Shown: positions 28,301 through 36,430 of the stretch, piece by piece
Position numbering within the stretch: position 1 is the stretch's first letter
How the letters are laid out: each line of letters begins with the position of its first letter
From: JAEINY01 sp942490535
GTDB taxonomy: Bacteria; Bacteroidota; Bacteroidia; Bacteroidales; Marinilabiliaceae
Direction of reading: 5' to 3'
Length of the DNA stretch: 64,000 nucleotides
Assembly (NCBI GenBank): GCA_942490535.1
Contig: CALNXQ010000008.1
Location: 801,834 to 865,833 of the forward strand
The notes under the pieces: generated by a model
What the model saw: only the letters and a program-made list of their open reading frames with translations
Databases searched by the model: none
What the model was told of the DNA's origin: nothing
Translations under genes and position numbers: made by a program

Positions 28301-29230
28301 ATTGGATCCGTAACGGGCGACGACCACCCCACCAACGGCATCCACCCCATCCTTATCCAGTCCGCCACGACGCGTGCCCGGCCCATAATTCACCCGCGCC
28401 ACATCTTTGATGCGAATGGGTACATTATCCCGTTGAGCCACCACGCTCTCCTCCAAATCCGACAGGCTCTTCACATAACCCAATGAGCGTACTACATACT
28501 CCGCCCGATTAAATTCAATGGTGCGGGCGCCAATGTCCTGATTGGAATTTTTGACGGCTTCCATAATCTGCGGGACCGTCACGCCAAAGGCTTTCATCTT
28601 CAGCGGATCAATGTCCACCTGGTATTCACGAATGAAACCACCCACCGAGGCCACCTCTGCCACGCCGGATGCTGACATCAGTCCATATTTCACGTAGAAA
28701 TCCTGGATGCTGCGCAGTTCATGTGAATCCCAGCCTCCTGCAGCATTCCCTTTTTCATCGCGTCCTTCAAGCGTATACCAATAAATTTGTCCCAGGGCAG
28801 TGGCATCGGGTCCCAATGCAGGCACCACTCCTTCAGGCAGGGTACCTGCGGGCAATGAATTGAGTTTTTCCAAGATGCGTGACCGGCTCCAATAAAATTC
28901 AATCGCCTCATCGAAAATGAGGTAAATACTGGACACGCCAAATATGGAATTACTGCGAATGGTTTTCACGCCGGGTATCCCCATCAACGCTGTGGTTAAT
29001 GGATAACCCACCTGGTCTTCCATGTCCTGGGGCGATCGTCCCGGCCATTCGGTATAAATGATTTGCTGGTTTTCCCCCAGATCGGGGATGGCATCCACCG
29101 GCACCGGATCGCTGGGTAGCCCGGTTTTCCAGCCAAAGGGAGCCGTAGAAATCCCCCAGGTGACAAACGCGATCAGCACCAAAAAGGTCACCAGACGGTT
29201 TTCTAAAAAGAAACGTATGATTCGATTCAT
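25397..29230 (-). CDS. cusA: CusA/CzcA-type heavy-metal RND efflux pump (extended)
   Basis: A 1277-residue inner-membrane proton/metal antiporter, first gene of the operon cusA - four-helix protein - tolC - cusB. The N-terminus (RIIRFFLENRLVTFLVLIAF), AIAIGVMVDVGVVFTENI (helix 4 region with the conserved Asp) and GIATDDGVLMGTYL (helix 10 region) are those of heavy-metal RND pumps. It is ~230 residues longer than CusA. One insertion after the first helix block adds several hydrophobic segments (roughly residues 530-650). Another lies in the second periplasmic loop, with a charged segment (YMLDESGHRMRFKTDDEDA). Such long forms are common in Bacteroidota. Cu(I)/Ag(I) specificity is inferred from the partner adaptor. 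Confidence 0.93.
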   Translation of the reverse strand: MNRIIRFFLENRLVTFLVLIAFVTWGISTAPFGWKTGLPSDPVPVDAIPDLGENQQIIYTEWPGRSPQDMEDQVGYPLTTALMGIPGVKTIRSNSIFGVSSIYLIFDEAIEFYWSRSRILEKLNSLPAGTLPEGVVPALGPDATALGQIYWYTLEGRDEKGNAAGGWDSHELRSIQDFYVKYGLMSASGVAEVASVGGFIREYQVDIDPLKMKAFGVTVPQIMEAVKNSNQDIGARTIEFNRAEYVVRSLGYVKSLSDLEESVVAQRDNVPIRIKDVARVNYGPGTRRGGLDKDGVDAVGGVVVARYGSNPLEVINNVKAKMAEIAPGLPSKTLADGSVSKVSIVPFYDRTGLIKETLGTLEEALTLEVLISIIVVIVLILNLKASILISSLLPIGVLMTFITMRYAGVDANIVALSGIAIAIGVMVDVGVVFTENIQKFFEAHPDDRPHGKTLVNIIFDATTEVAPAVVTALSTTIVSFLPVFFLQAAEGKLFRPLAFTKTFAMLSALLIGLIIIPTLAYWLFGLRADRKKIKYGGNGLLVLVGLVMLFIEFRFPWLVLIAFGLYNLFEEKVPANMKRWTTYLNPALVLIAVIYFLTINWLPLGAQNSLFGNFLFVLVLLALVLVSLSAVVNYYHKLLGWALDHKGLFLSIPVFLIVLGLVIWMGFNSMFGWFRKGAEAIGIELAQTSFWQTLDETFPGLGREFMPKLDEGSFLLMPTTMPHSGVEENMEVIALLDRKVAAIPEVEMVVGKWGRVNSALDPAPVSMYENVINYRSEYMLDESGHRMRFKTDDEDAFLLQDGSTYHPVNDAFRVVEKEELIPDRKGEYFRQWRKEIKSPDDIWEAIIDAAKIPGLTSAPRLQPIETRLVMLQTGMRAPMGIKVFGPDLASIEKTGLELEELLKQVEGVEPNSVFADRVVGKPYIEITPDRQKLARYGLTINSFQKQMASLMGGMALTTSVEGRERYPIRVRYAREYRDDPQSIGNLLISVQGGISVPLAQLASIGYTRGPQMIRSEDTFLVGYVIYDKKPGYAETDVVEKVQAHLNHLLDTKSWEIPAGVKYVFTGNYENQIRATKRLMVVIPISLLIIFLILYFQFRSALITSMIFSGIVVAFSGGFILLWLYGQDWFMNFNLGATNMRDLFQMGTINVSVAVWVGFIALFGIATDDGVLMGTYLNQVFGKSKPASVKEVRALVLQAGLKRVRPAMMTTASTIIALIPVITSQGKGSDIMVPMAIPALGGMLIEVFTIFVVPVLYSLWKEREVKRMRLKSSEDFNL

Positions 29231-29453
29231 GTTGTTGAATTGTTTTTACACAGAATACACAAAGTCAATCTATATATAAAGATCGCCGAGAATAGAAATA
29301 GAACTACTTCTAATATACGCCAAAATGACAGCTCTAACAATCTCTTCTGTACTGATCCGCAAGCGATCTGTGTCAACTAAAAAGAAAAGTTTTTAAACAA
29401 TGACGGTTCCCGGACATGAATAACGTACACTTACTTAAATCGAACTATTCTGG

Positions 29454-29483
29454 TTTGACAAGTAAAAACCAAAAATAGATTTG
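29454..29483 (+). promoter_or_regulatory. Orphan Bacteroidota promoter, plus strand
   Basis: TTTG (29454-29457), 18 bases, TAGATTTG (29476-29483): a full consensus match. It points into the minus-strand Cys/His-rich gene (29530-29898), so it would make antisense RNA or a small transcript; the next plus-strand gene begins at 30192. The rest of 29231-29529 shows nothing else clear. Confidence 0.4.
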
Positions 29484-29529
29484 CATACGCCATGTAATAT
29501 AGACTCCGGTACCTCTTTTTAGTACTGAA

Positions 29530-29898
29530 TCAACAACGAAATACCTGAAGCCATGCCTGCACATTTAGTGGCGGCCCGACATCAGATAAAAAGGAAGGAA
29601 TTTGAAAATTAGGTAATTTGAAGATCTCAAGGTCAACTAGTAAAAACGCTGGGATCCAGAGATCCAGTGTTAATACATCCGGAATGTCAGTGTGACTTTT
29701 TAAAAAATCAGGCATTAACTGATACACCTGGGCTTCATCGTCGCAACAACTGCAGGGCACCTCGCAACAACTGTCCGCATGATGGTACATAGCCACATCA
29801 AACAACTGCCCGTGTGAATAGTGTTTATGAACCACTACACCTGCCAGTGCCAGATTGAGCACCAAAACAAGAATGATATGTAACGCTTTTTTTGCCAT
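29530..29898 (-). CDS. Small exported Cys/His-rich protein (HYC_CC_PP type)
   Basis: 122 residues with an N-terminal hydrophobic signal/anchor (ALHIILVLVLNLALAGVVV), followed by KHYSHG, the cluster HADSCCEVPCSCCDDE at about 40-55, and a late VGPP. These are the hallmarks of the Bacteroidota 'HYC_CC_PP' proteins, small envelope proteins often found beside metal-efflux genes. The Cys/His content suggests Cu or similar metal binding in the periplasm, but no function is proven. It is separately transcribed, about 300 bases upstream of the CusA-type gene. Confidence 0.75.
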   Translation of the reverse strand: MAKKALHIILVLVLNLALAGVVVHKHYSHGQLFDVAMYHHADSCCEVPCSCCDDEAQVYQLMPDFLKSHTDIPDVLTLDLWIPAFLLVDLEIFKLPNFQIPSFLSDVGPPLNVQAWLQVFRC

Positions 29899-29909
29899 TG
29901 TAAGTGAAA

Positions 29910-29917
29910 CAAAGATA
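29910..29917 (-). promoter_or_regulatory. Candidate -7 box for the Cys/His-rich gene
   Basis: TATCTTTG on the minus strand, 11 bases upstream of the ATG at 29898; the commonest form of the Bacteroidota -7 element. No -33 match found. Such close spacing would give a very short leader. Confidence 0.4.
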
Positions 29918-30124
29918 CGGTGGAAAAGTTGAAGTGGATGTTATGAAGATGTTAAGGCGTAAAAGAAGCAAGAAGAAATACAATGGAGTCATCATGCACG
30001 AAATAAAATTGAAATATAGTAGACAGATAAACACTCGCCTGGGTGATAATTAACCAGTATTCCGGCTCATAAGCATTGATATTCTCTCCTGTTTTTCTAC
30101 TTTTGATGAACTAAACAATGAAGA

Positions 30125-30137
30125 TTACGAATCGTAA
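30125..30137. promoter_or_regulatory. Perfect inverted repeat upstream of the GPP34 gene
   Basis: TTACGA-N1-TCGTAA, 55 bases before the GPP34 start codon. The size and symmetry suit a dimeric regulator's operator, but no regulator is encoded nearby, so this is tentative. Confidence 0.35.
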
Positions 30138-30191
30138 TAAAACCAGACTTATAAACCATCTGCCTGAATGTAACAGTAAACCATACACACG

Positions 30192-30881
30192 ATGAAACTT
30201 AGCCTGATTGACCAGTTAACCCTTCTTTCGCTGGATGATGAAAGCGGATCCTTCATAACAAATTCTATTTCCTATTCCTACAGCCTGGCCGGGGCCATTT
30301 TATTGGAACTCTCTTTACATAACCGCATTGAAGTGCTGCCTCAAAACAATGTACTGGTCAAAGATAAAATGCATACCGGGGATGCCCTTTTGGATGAATA
30401 CCTGCACCTGATTGTGCATTCCAAAACGGAAAAGACCGTCCAGGATTGGATAGGAACCATCGGGGAACAAGCTGAAAAGATTAAACAACAAACCATTGAT
30501 AAACTCATCCAGGGTAACATTCTCACCCAAAAAGATGAGAAGTTCCTTTGGATTTTTACCGTTCATAAATACCCGGCGCAAAACAGTGAACCTGAAAATA
30601 CCATAAAACAACGTTTAAATAGTATCCTCGAAAACCAGGCTCAACCCCAACTCAACGAGGTGATGCTATTAAGTTTGGTGGATGCCTGCCAACTGCACCA
30701 GGAAGTATTTGGTAAAGAAAAAGCCAAGGACTATCAGGAAAAGATGAAGACCATCATCAAAGATGTGGCGATTTCCAATATCATGAACGAGACGGTACAA
30801 GCGGTGCATGTAGCCTTGCAAGCGGCTTTGACACTATTGCTTTCCGCCGCAGTTATTAATACCACCATCATCAACAACTAA
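30192..30881 (+). CDS. GPP34 (GOLPH3/Vps74-like) family protein
   Basis: A 229-residue, mostly helical protein. The start (KLSLIDQLTLLSLDDESGSF) and the next block (YSLAGAILLELSLHNRI ... LLDEYLHLI) are diagnostic of the GOLPH3/VPS74 fold. In eukaryotes this family binds phosphatidylinositol-4-phosphate and Golgi glycosyltransferases. The bacterial members are soluble and have no known role. There is a hydrophobic C-terminal end (VALQAALTLLLSAAVI) that could contact a membrane. It is single-gene, convergent with the DUF6261-type gene, with a shared terminator. Confidence 0.88.
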   Translation: MKLSLIDQLTLLSLDDESGSFITNSISYSYSLAGAILLELSLHNRIEVLPQNNVLVKDKMHTGDALLDEYLHLIVHSKTEKTVQDWIGTIGEQAEKIKQQTIDKLIQGNILTQKDEKFLWIFTVHKYPAQNSEPENTIKQRLNSILENQAQPQLNEVMLLSLVDACQLHQEVFGKEKAKDYQEKMKTIIKDVAISNIMNETVQAVHVALQAALTLLLSAAVINTTIINN

Positions 30882-30951
30882 TTAAAATCACTGGCCTTCC
30901 AATTCGTTATTAGCGCAACAGAGTGCTTGCTTAACAGCTTTTCACTAAAAT

Positions 30952-30985
30952 AGCGGGTCGTTCCAACATTTTGGAACGACCCGCT
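30952..30985. terminator. Bidirectional terminator hairpin
   Basis: A 15-bp perfect stem (30952-30966 with 30971-30985) around CATT, between the convergent GPP34 and DUF6261-type genes. Confidence 0.8.
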
Positions 30986-31017
30986 TCTAACTGATTTCTG
31001 AATATTGAATCGTTAAA

Positions 31018-31764
31018 CTAACTCTCTGGGGATGGTTTCACCGAGGCTTCCTTTTCAGGTTCTTCGGCTTTTTTCATGCGGTTGCGCACGCGCCGATTGG
31101 TATCTTCAATAATGAAGGACAGCTCTTCGGCCATTTTTTGGAATTCCAAGGGCCTGACTCGCGCCATGGTATCAATATAGGTGATCAGTTCCTTGTTTAT
31201 TTGCGCCCGTAGCTCTAAACTCAGTTCCGAGGCCGACCGGTTTTTATCCGCTCCCACTTTTTGTTCCACTTCCTGCAAATAGGCCGCTTCAAATTCTTTT
31301 TGAGCGCTCTCCAACTGATGCATCAAATCAGTAAATCCGTTTAATGAAGCAACTGCTGCTGTAATGGCTTCTTCACCCAAATCAGATAACAAGGCATGGA
31401 TACTGGCACTCTCTTCGGCGTAGGATTGGTTGATGGTGCGTAAACCGTAGTTCTCGATGACCTTATACACCTGTTCAGCTGCCTCTCGCATGGCTTCATC
31501 GGGCCAGCGCCGTTTGGCCTTCACTTCATAAAAAATCGCCTGTAAATATTCCCCGCGTTTCTTATCAATGAGTGGCAAGGACGAATGTGCACTCACTTCC
31601 TTATTGGCTTGGGTGAGTTTTGTATTAGTATTGGTCAGACGCGCCACCAAACTGGTAAAGTAACCATCTTCAGTCAGGTCGTGCCTGGCAATGGCGTTTA
31701 ACAAGGCAGTGGTCACCGCACTGACATCGGCTATAACGCAACGGGCGTGAATGGTTGGTATCAT
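31018..31764 (-). CDS. DUF6261-like helical protein
   Basis: A 248-residue, all-helical cytoplasmic protein without signal peptide. Charged coiled-coil segments include SAQKEFEAAYLQEVEQKVG and the end NRRVRNRMKKAEEPEKEA. It resembles the Bacteroidota-restricted DUF6261 family (YFTSLVARLTNTNTKL, RWPDEAMREAAEQVYKVI), which has no known function. The family match is from memory of its pattern and is moderate. Confidence 0.65.
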   Translation of the reverse strand: MIPTIHARCVIADVSAVTTALLNAIARHDLTEDGYFTSLVARLTNTNTKLTQANKEVSAHSSLPLIDKKRGEYLQAIFYEVKAKRRWPDEAMREAAEQVYKVIENYGLRTINQSYAEESASIHALLSDLGEEAITAAVASLNGFTDLMHQLESAQKEFEAAYLQEVEQKVGADKNRSASELSLELRAQINKELITYIDTMARVRPLEFQKMAEELSFIIEDTNRRVRNRMKKAEEPEKEASVKPSPES

Positions 31765-31831
31765 GAGTGAATGGTTTACGATGAATACGCATTACTATAA
31801 GTAAATTACAACAATCCAATTTAACTCACAT

Positions 31832-33818
31832 TTCTGAGTTGCGAACTACCTGAATATCAGGTAAAATAAAACGAAAAAATCACAAAAAAAGCTGCATTTT
31901 CTGATTGTATTTTGTTAATTTTAAGTCTGTTAACAAGTAAAATACAAAAACAAGCAAGATCATGCAGCAAAACAAAAATACTAAATTTAAAGGAGAGCTT
32001 ACCACGATCATAAATGAAGAAAGCGGAATTGAAAGTAAACTGGAAAGTGTTATGAGTTTATTTGCCATAAAGAAACAGCTATCCGCTTTCGATTCACTCA
32101 AAAACAGAGGGCATAATTTATCTGATCTTCTGTGCTGTTTAATCTTAATGTCACTTCAGGGAGTCAGTAATGTTTTTAAGCTAACCATCCAGAAACAAGG
32201 TGTTAATAAGGATGCTTATTATTCTGCCAAGAATAATGAATACATCAACTGGCATCAGCTTTTGATACTGACAGCACATCATTTTCGATGGCTAATTAGC
32301 AACCGGCCATCTTTGCAAAAAGAAGGTATAACTGCACTTATTGCCGATGACTCACCGTTAAAAAAGACTGGCAAGAAAATGGAGAAAGTGAGTATGATAC
32401 ATGATCATGTGACCAATACTTATATTTTGGGCTTTAAGTTGTTAGTTCTTGGTTTCTGGGATGGCGGAAGTTTCATACCTGTCAGTTTCAGCCTTCACAG
32501 AGAAAAGGGAAGTAAGCTAAAAAAAGCAACCGATGCCCATAAACAATCCGTACGGGCTGAGCAAAAAGCAAATGTTAATTTAACCAATGCTCAACAAGCA
32601 CTTGAGCGAAAACAAACGGCAGTTAACAAACACAAGGCTATTACGGAGAATACTCCAACTAGAACAAACCTGAACCGGCTTATCAATGCAGCCAATGCAG
32701 AAGAAAAAGCAATGCAAAAGGTTGCTTCCTATGAAAAGCTATTACAGGAGAAAAAAACTCAACAGGAGAAGTTAAAACAGGAACGGGATAAAATAGCAAA
32801 GACCAATCCCACCTATGGTTTAAATAGAAAGGAAAAAGCAAAACAATTCAAGAAAAAGAGAGCAGCAGGCAGCTGTGGCAGCAAGCGCGCCAAAGAAGCA
32901 GATATCAGTAAAATCGACATGCTTGTCACCATGCTAAAACAAGCCGTAAAAAAAGGATTTGTACCAGATTATGTCCTGACCGATACATGGTTTTTCTGCA
33001 AAGAACTGCTCTTAACAGTCAATGATATGGCTACAAAAGGAGTCAAACTATTATCCATGGCTAAAATGGGAAATGCCACATACACACTTGTTTCCGATGG
33101 GAAAAAGTACAATATCCATACGCTGCTTAAAATGAGAAACCGGCAAGCAAAGTACAGCCGGAAGCTTAAGGCTCACTATATTAAAATACCAGTTGTATAT
33201 GCAGACATACGTGTTGACTTGTTTCTTGTAAAGTTTGGGGGCAATGGTACATGGAGGCTGCTGGTAACAAATGATTTAAGCATGACCTTCACGAAGGTAA
33301 TGGAAGTATACAAATTGCGTTGGAGTATTGAAGTGTTTTTCAAGGAGTGTAAGCAATATCTACACTTGGGAGGTTCCCATTCAAGTGATTTTGATGCTCA
33401 AATTGCAGACACTACACTGTCTATGATTCAGCATATCATGCTTGTGTTTTTTAAGCGCATGAACCATCAGCAGAGCTTTGGTGAGATATTCAAGGATGTA
33501 TCCGATGAGTTGATAGAAGCCACGCTCGCTGAGACAATCTGGGAAATATTTATTAAGGTAATGGTAGTTTTAGCAGAGATTATTAATGCGGATGCCATGG
33601 AAATGCAAATACAGGCGATGCGAAAACCAGAGGCGATGCACATGGTGAAGAGGCTAATATGTGAAAGAAGGGAACTCAAAAGTGTGGCATGAAAAACGCA
33701 GACTCCCCATCTGGGTCGTATGTAATTGCTACACACCTTGTTGTATTGTGATATTTTAAGTTACATAGTCCATTTGGGCAAAAATACTAGCTGATTTTAA
33801 GCATATTGCATCTCAGAA
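31832..33818 (+). mobile_element. IS4-type insertion sequence (ends tentative)
   Basis: About 2.0 kb around a single IS4-family transposase gene. Likely terminal inverted repeats begin TTCTGAG at 31832 and, read inward on the other strand, at 33818; 11 of the first 13 bases agree. I could not find a convincing target-site duplication, so the exact ends remain open. Confidence 0.6.
31962..33692 (+). CDS. IS4-family transposase with coiled-coil insertion
   Basis: A 576-residue DDE transposase. The first catalytic Asp is in LIADDSPLKKTGKK (129/130), the second is Asp341 in LTDTWFF, and the Glu lies in the IS4 signature YKLRWSIEVFFKECKQ (near residue 450). Between the first and second blocks, residues ~183-310 form a long Lys/Glu/Gln-rich coiled coil (QQALERKQTAVNKHKAI ... 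LKQERDKIAK) followed by a basic patch (KAKQFKKKRAAG). The frame is intact with no stop, so it may be active. Confidence 0.92.
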   Translation: MQQNKNTKFKGELTTIINEESGIESKLESVMSLFAIKKQLSAFDSLKNRGHNLSDLLCCLILMSLQGVSNVFKLTIQKQGVNKDAYYSAKNNEYINWHQLLILTAHHFRWLISNRPSLQKEGITALIADDSPLKKTGKKMEKVSMIHDHVTNTYILGFKLLVLGFWDGGSFIPVSFSLHREKGSKLKKATDAHKQSVRAEQKANVNLTNAQQALERKQTAVNKHKAITENTPTRTNLNRLINAANAEEKAMQKVASYEKLLQEKKTQQEKLKQERDKIAKTNPTYGLNRKEKAKQFKKKRAAGSCGSKRAKEADISKIDMLVTMLKQAVKKGFVPDYVLTDTWFFCKELLLTVNDMATKGVKLLSMAKMGNATYTLVSDGKKYNIHTLLKMRNRQAKYSRKLKAHYIKIPVVYADIRVDLFLVKFGGNGTWRLLVTNDLSMTFTKVMEVYKLRWSIEVFFKECKQYLHLGGSHSSDFDAQIADTTLSMIQHIMLVFFKRMNHQQSFGEIFKDVSDELIEATLAETIWEIFIKVMVVLAEIINADAMEMQIQAMRKPEAMHMVKRLICERRELKSVA

Positions 33819-34457
33819 TTATTAGAATTTAATATTCAAGTTTCGGTAAAAATTAGTAATCCATGGTAGCTAACAGACCTCCGAGAGACACAAAGCTGCT
33901 ATTTCAAGCCTGGTAACACTGACAGTATCATGACTCTCTTTGAACCAGTAGATCGTTCATGGATTCATATTTTATTACCAATGGGATATGCCTTGGTTGA
34001 GCCATGCAAAAACTTCTTTGTGATTCAGATAGTTTTACCTGGAAACAGGACACTGAGGCCTCAAACCCTAACCTGAACAAGCCAGAACCAAACAGGAATT
34101 TCTATTAATAGACCAATCCATCAATGGCTCGATACAATCCTTAACTTTGATGTACAACTTACTTAAAAACAAACCACAAATCTCACAAATGCACACAAAT
34201 AAATGAACTGCTTTGCAGTTCTCATTTGTGATAATTTGAGTCATTGGTGGTTCCAAATATCTACGTAGCAGAAAGGATTTATCAAGTATTAATTTGTAGA
34301 TCGATATTAAAATTCTGCCAAAAAATACACGAATATTACTGTTAAGACACTTAACAGTGCTAACAAAAGAGAAGATAACGTTTAATTTATGACCCTTTTC
34401 GGGGCTTGCAGCTACCGAAAGGGGTGTAAATATCTACTCTTGTTTTCCGGACAAAAG
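33819..34457. other. Gene-free stretch between two insertion sequences
   Basis: About 640 bases without a credible gene. It contains a quasi-palindromic CACAAAT hairpin (listed separately) and the palindromic word TGAGGCCTCA at 34044, which also recurs at 36000 and 36080. It probably holds decayed sequence plus the target of the IS256-type element. Confidence 0.5.
34172..34252. repeat. Quasi-palindromic word array (CACAAAT left, ATTTGTG right)
   Basis: CACAAAT occurs three times (about 34174, 34184, 34193). A perfect small hairpin GAACTGC (34205-34211) / GCAGTTC (34215-34221) comes next, then CATTTGTG (34223-34230), complementary to CACAAATG (34184-34191). CCAC at the left and GTGG at the right may close it. 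Same architecture as the GAAAT and CAAG arrays. Confidence 0.55.
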
Positions 34458-35931
34458 GAGAGTGTTCATAACTCTGTGTCAAGCCAAAGTATAAAAAATA
34501 TATTTTCGCAATATGACAAAAGAATTTGATTACACTCAATTTAAAGAAGAAGCCATCCGTGGCATAAAGGAAGGAAAAAGTTTTAGTGGAGAAGACAATG
34601 TAATGTTGCCTATGATCAAGGATTTGCTAGAAAGTGCCATGAAGGCAGAATTAGATATCCATATGGAATCGGAACGAGCCCAAGATGGTCAGAGTCCAGC
34701 AAACAGAAAAAATGGAAAAACTACTAAGACTATAAAAAGTGCCTACGGATCCTTCAGTCTCGATACTCCGCGAGATAGGAACAGTACTTTTTCACCTCAG
34801 ATAGTTGAAAAACAACAAACGTTTTTAGGAGATGCTTTACAAGACAATATCATTTCCATGTATAGCAAAGGTCTTAGCTATAAAGACATCCAAGATCATT
34901 TTGAATCTTTATATGGCACTAAAATTTCCAAAGGAAAATTAACCGAAATCACCGACAGGATATTACCAGAGTTAGAAACCTGGAAAAATCGCCAATTAGA
35001 GCCTATATATTCTATTGTATGGTTAGATGCCCTACACTATAGTGTACGCGAAAATAATATGACAGTAAAAAAGGCTGTTTATGTTATTCTTGGGTATGAT
35101 ATGTATGGTAAGAAAGATATTTTAGGGTTGTATATAGGAGCCAGTGAGAGCTCTAAATTTTGGTTAAGTGTTTTAGAGGATCTCCAGAATCGAGGCGTAC
35201 AAGATATTTTAATTGCTTGTATGGATAACTTAAGTGGTTTTACCCAAGCTGTAGAATCGATTTATCCACTAACAGACATACAACTGTGTGTTATTCATCA
35301 AATTCGAAATAGTATGAAGTATGTCTCCCATAAAAATTCGAAGTTCGTAATGGCAGGCTTAAAGAATATTTATAAAGCTCCAAATTTGGCTGCAGCATCT
35401 AAAGCTATGGACGAATTTGAATCTAATTGGAATGATAAATATCCCCTGATTGTTAAATCGTGGAGGAATAATTGGCTACACTTGACTCGATTTTTTGATT
35501 ACTCAAAAGATATAAGGCGAATCATGTATACCACAAATATAATTGAAGGTTTTAATAGGCAATTAAGGAAATACACGAAAACAAAAGGTGCTTTTGCGGG
35601 CGACAATGCATTAATGAAACTATTGTATGTGGCCTCCATGAATATTAGCGAAAAATGGACAGTTAAACCAGCTAATTGGGGACTAGTACAACAACAATTA
35701 ATAATAAAATTTGAAGAAAGATGTGGGGTATCCTATTAAAGAAGAGGTAGTCACCTCAATAGCAAAAGCAAAAATAAGTTATTTTACGAACCCGTCAAGG
35801 GTATATAAACGGCTTCGTTCCTCGCCGCCCCTGACAGAACCCTAAAATAACCTGGTAATGCTATTGAAATTGAGGTTCAAAAAAAATATTAACAAGCAAA
35901 ACGGCTCTGACACAGAATTATGAACATACCC
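34458..35931 (+). mobile_element. IS256-type insertion sequence with 8-bp target duplication
   Basis: A 1474-bp element. Terminal inverted repeats run inward from 34458 and from 35931; they share TGTTCATAA(C/T)TCTGTGTCA within ~25 bases. The element is flanked by the direct repeat GACAAAAG at 34450-34457 and 35932-35939, the target duplication expected for IS256. It carries one intact transposase gene. Confidence 0.93.
34513..35739 (+). CDS. IS256-family transposase
   Basis: A 408-residue mutator-type DDE transposase: Asp172 in VWLDALHYSV, Asp238 in ACMDNLSGF, and Glu345 in TTNIIEGFNRQLRKYTK. The family motif LCVIHQIRNSMKYV is also present. Full length, uninterrupted, and enclosed by recognisable terminal repeats with a target duplication, so it probably moved recently and may still be active. 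Confidence 0.95.
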   Translation: MTKEFDYTQFKEEAIRGIKEGKSFSGEDNVMLPMIKDLLESAMKAELDIHMESERAQDGQSPANRKNGKTTKTIKSAYGSFSLDTPRDRNSTFSPQIVEKQQTFLGDALQDNIISMYSKGLSYKDIQDHFESLYGTKISKGKLTEITDRILPELETWKNRQLEPIYSIVWLDALHYSVRENNMTVKKAVYVILGYDMYGKKDILGLYIGASESSKFWLSVLEDLQNRGVQDILIACMDNLSGFTQAVESIYPLTDIQLCVIHQIRNSMKYVSHKNSKFVMAGLKNIYKAPNLAAASKAMDEFESNWNDKYPLIVKSWRNNWLHLTRFFDYSKDIRRIMYTTNIIEGFNRQLRKYTKTKGAFAGDNALMKLLYVASMNISEKWTVKPANWGLVQQQLIIKFEERCGVSY

Positions 35932-36430
35932 GACAAAAGTATTTTATTTATGCGGGCCTTACAGGTGAAATACAATTCCTCGTTTTTAAATGGCATACTT
36001 GAGGCCTCAGATGAACTGTCTTTTTTTCTTTTTCTTCTATTTGAGGGCTCAAACGATCTATATTAATTTTTTATTGAGGCTTTTGAGGCCTCAGAAACAC
36101 CAATTAATTTTACCGATGCCATACTTGTTTGCTCAGATGACCTGTCATTTTTTTAGAATGAGCATTCTGAGGACTTAAAAGAGGCTTCAATTTTTCTAAT
36201 TGATGTACATAAGGTTTGAAGTGACATCAAAAATTAATTTTCAGGTCCTATTTATAACATATCCACAATACACATACATTTTTGGCATGCGGTGAAAGCG
36301 ATATTGATTAAATAATAACTGAATTTATCATCCTAATGGTGCCGGATAAATTCGGAATTTCATTTAACGGAGGAATAAACATAGCGAACTGCGAAAATAA
36401 TTTACATATTGCACCCAAACCAAACGCCAC
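35932..36430. other. Gene-free AT-rich stretch with direct repeats
   Basis: About 500 bases with no credible gene. It holds two imperfect ~37-base direct repeats (35991-36027 and 36116-36152) and several GAGGCCTC palindromes. The remainder before the next ATG shows nothing recognisable. Confidence 0.5.
35991..36152. repeat. Pair of imperfect ~37-bp direct repeats
   Basis: Copy A (35991-36027) and copy B (36116-36152) share TG-N1-CATACTTG, then CTCAGATGA-N1-CTGTC, then a T-run, about 30 of 37 positions. Copy A contains GAGGCCTC, as does the spacer at about 36085. They may be remnants of a mobile or regulatory unit. Confidence 0.5.
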
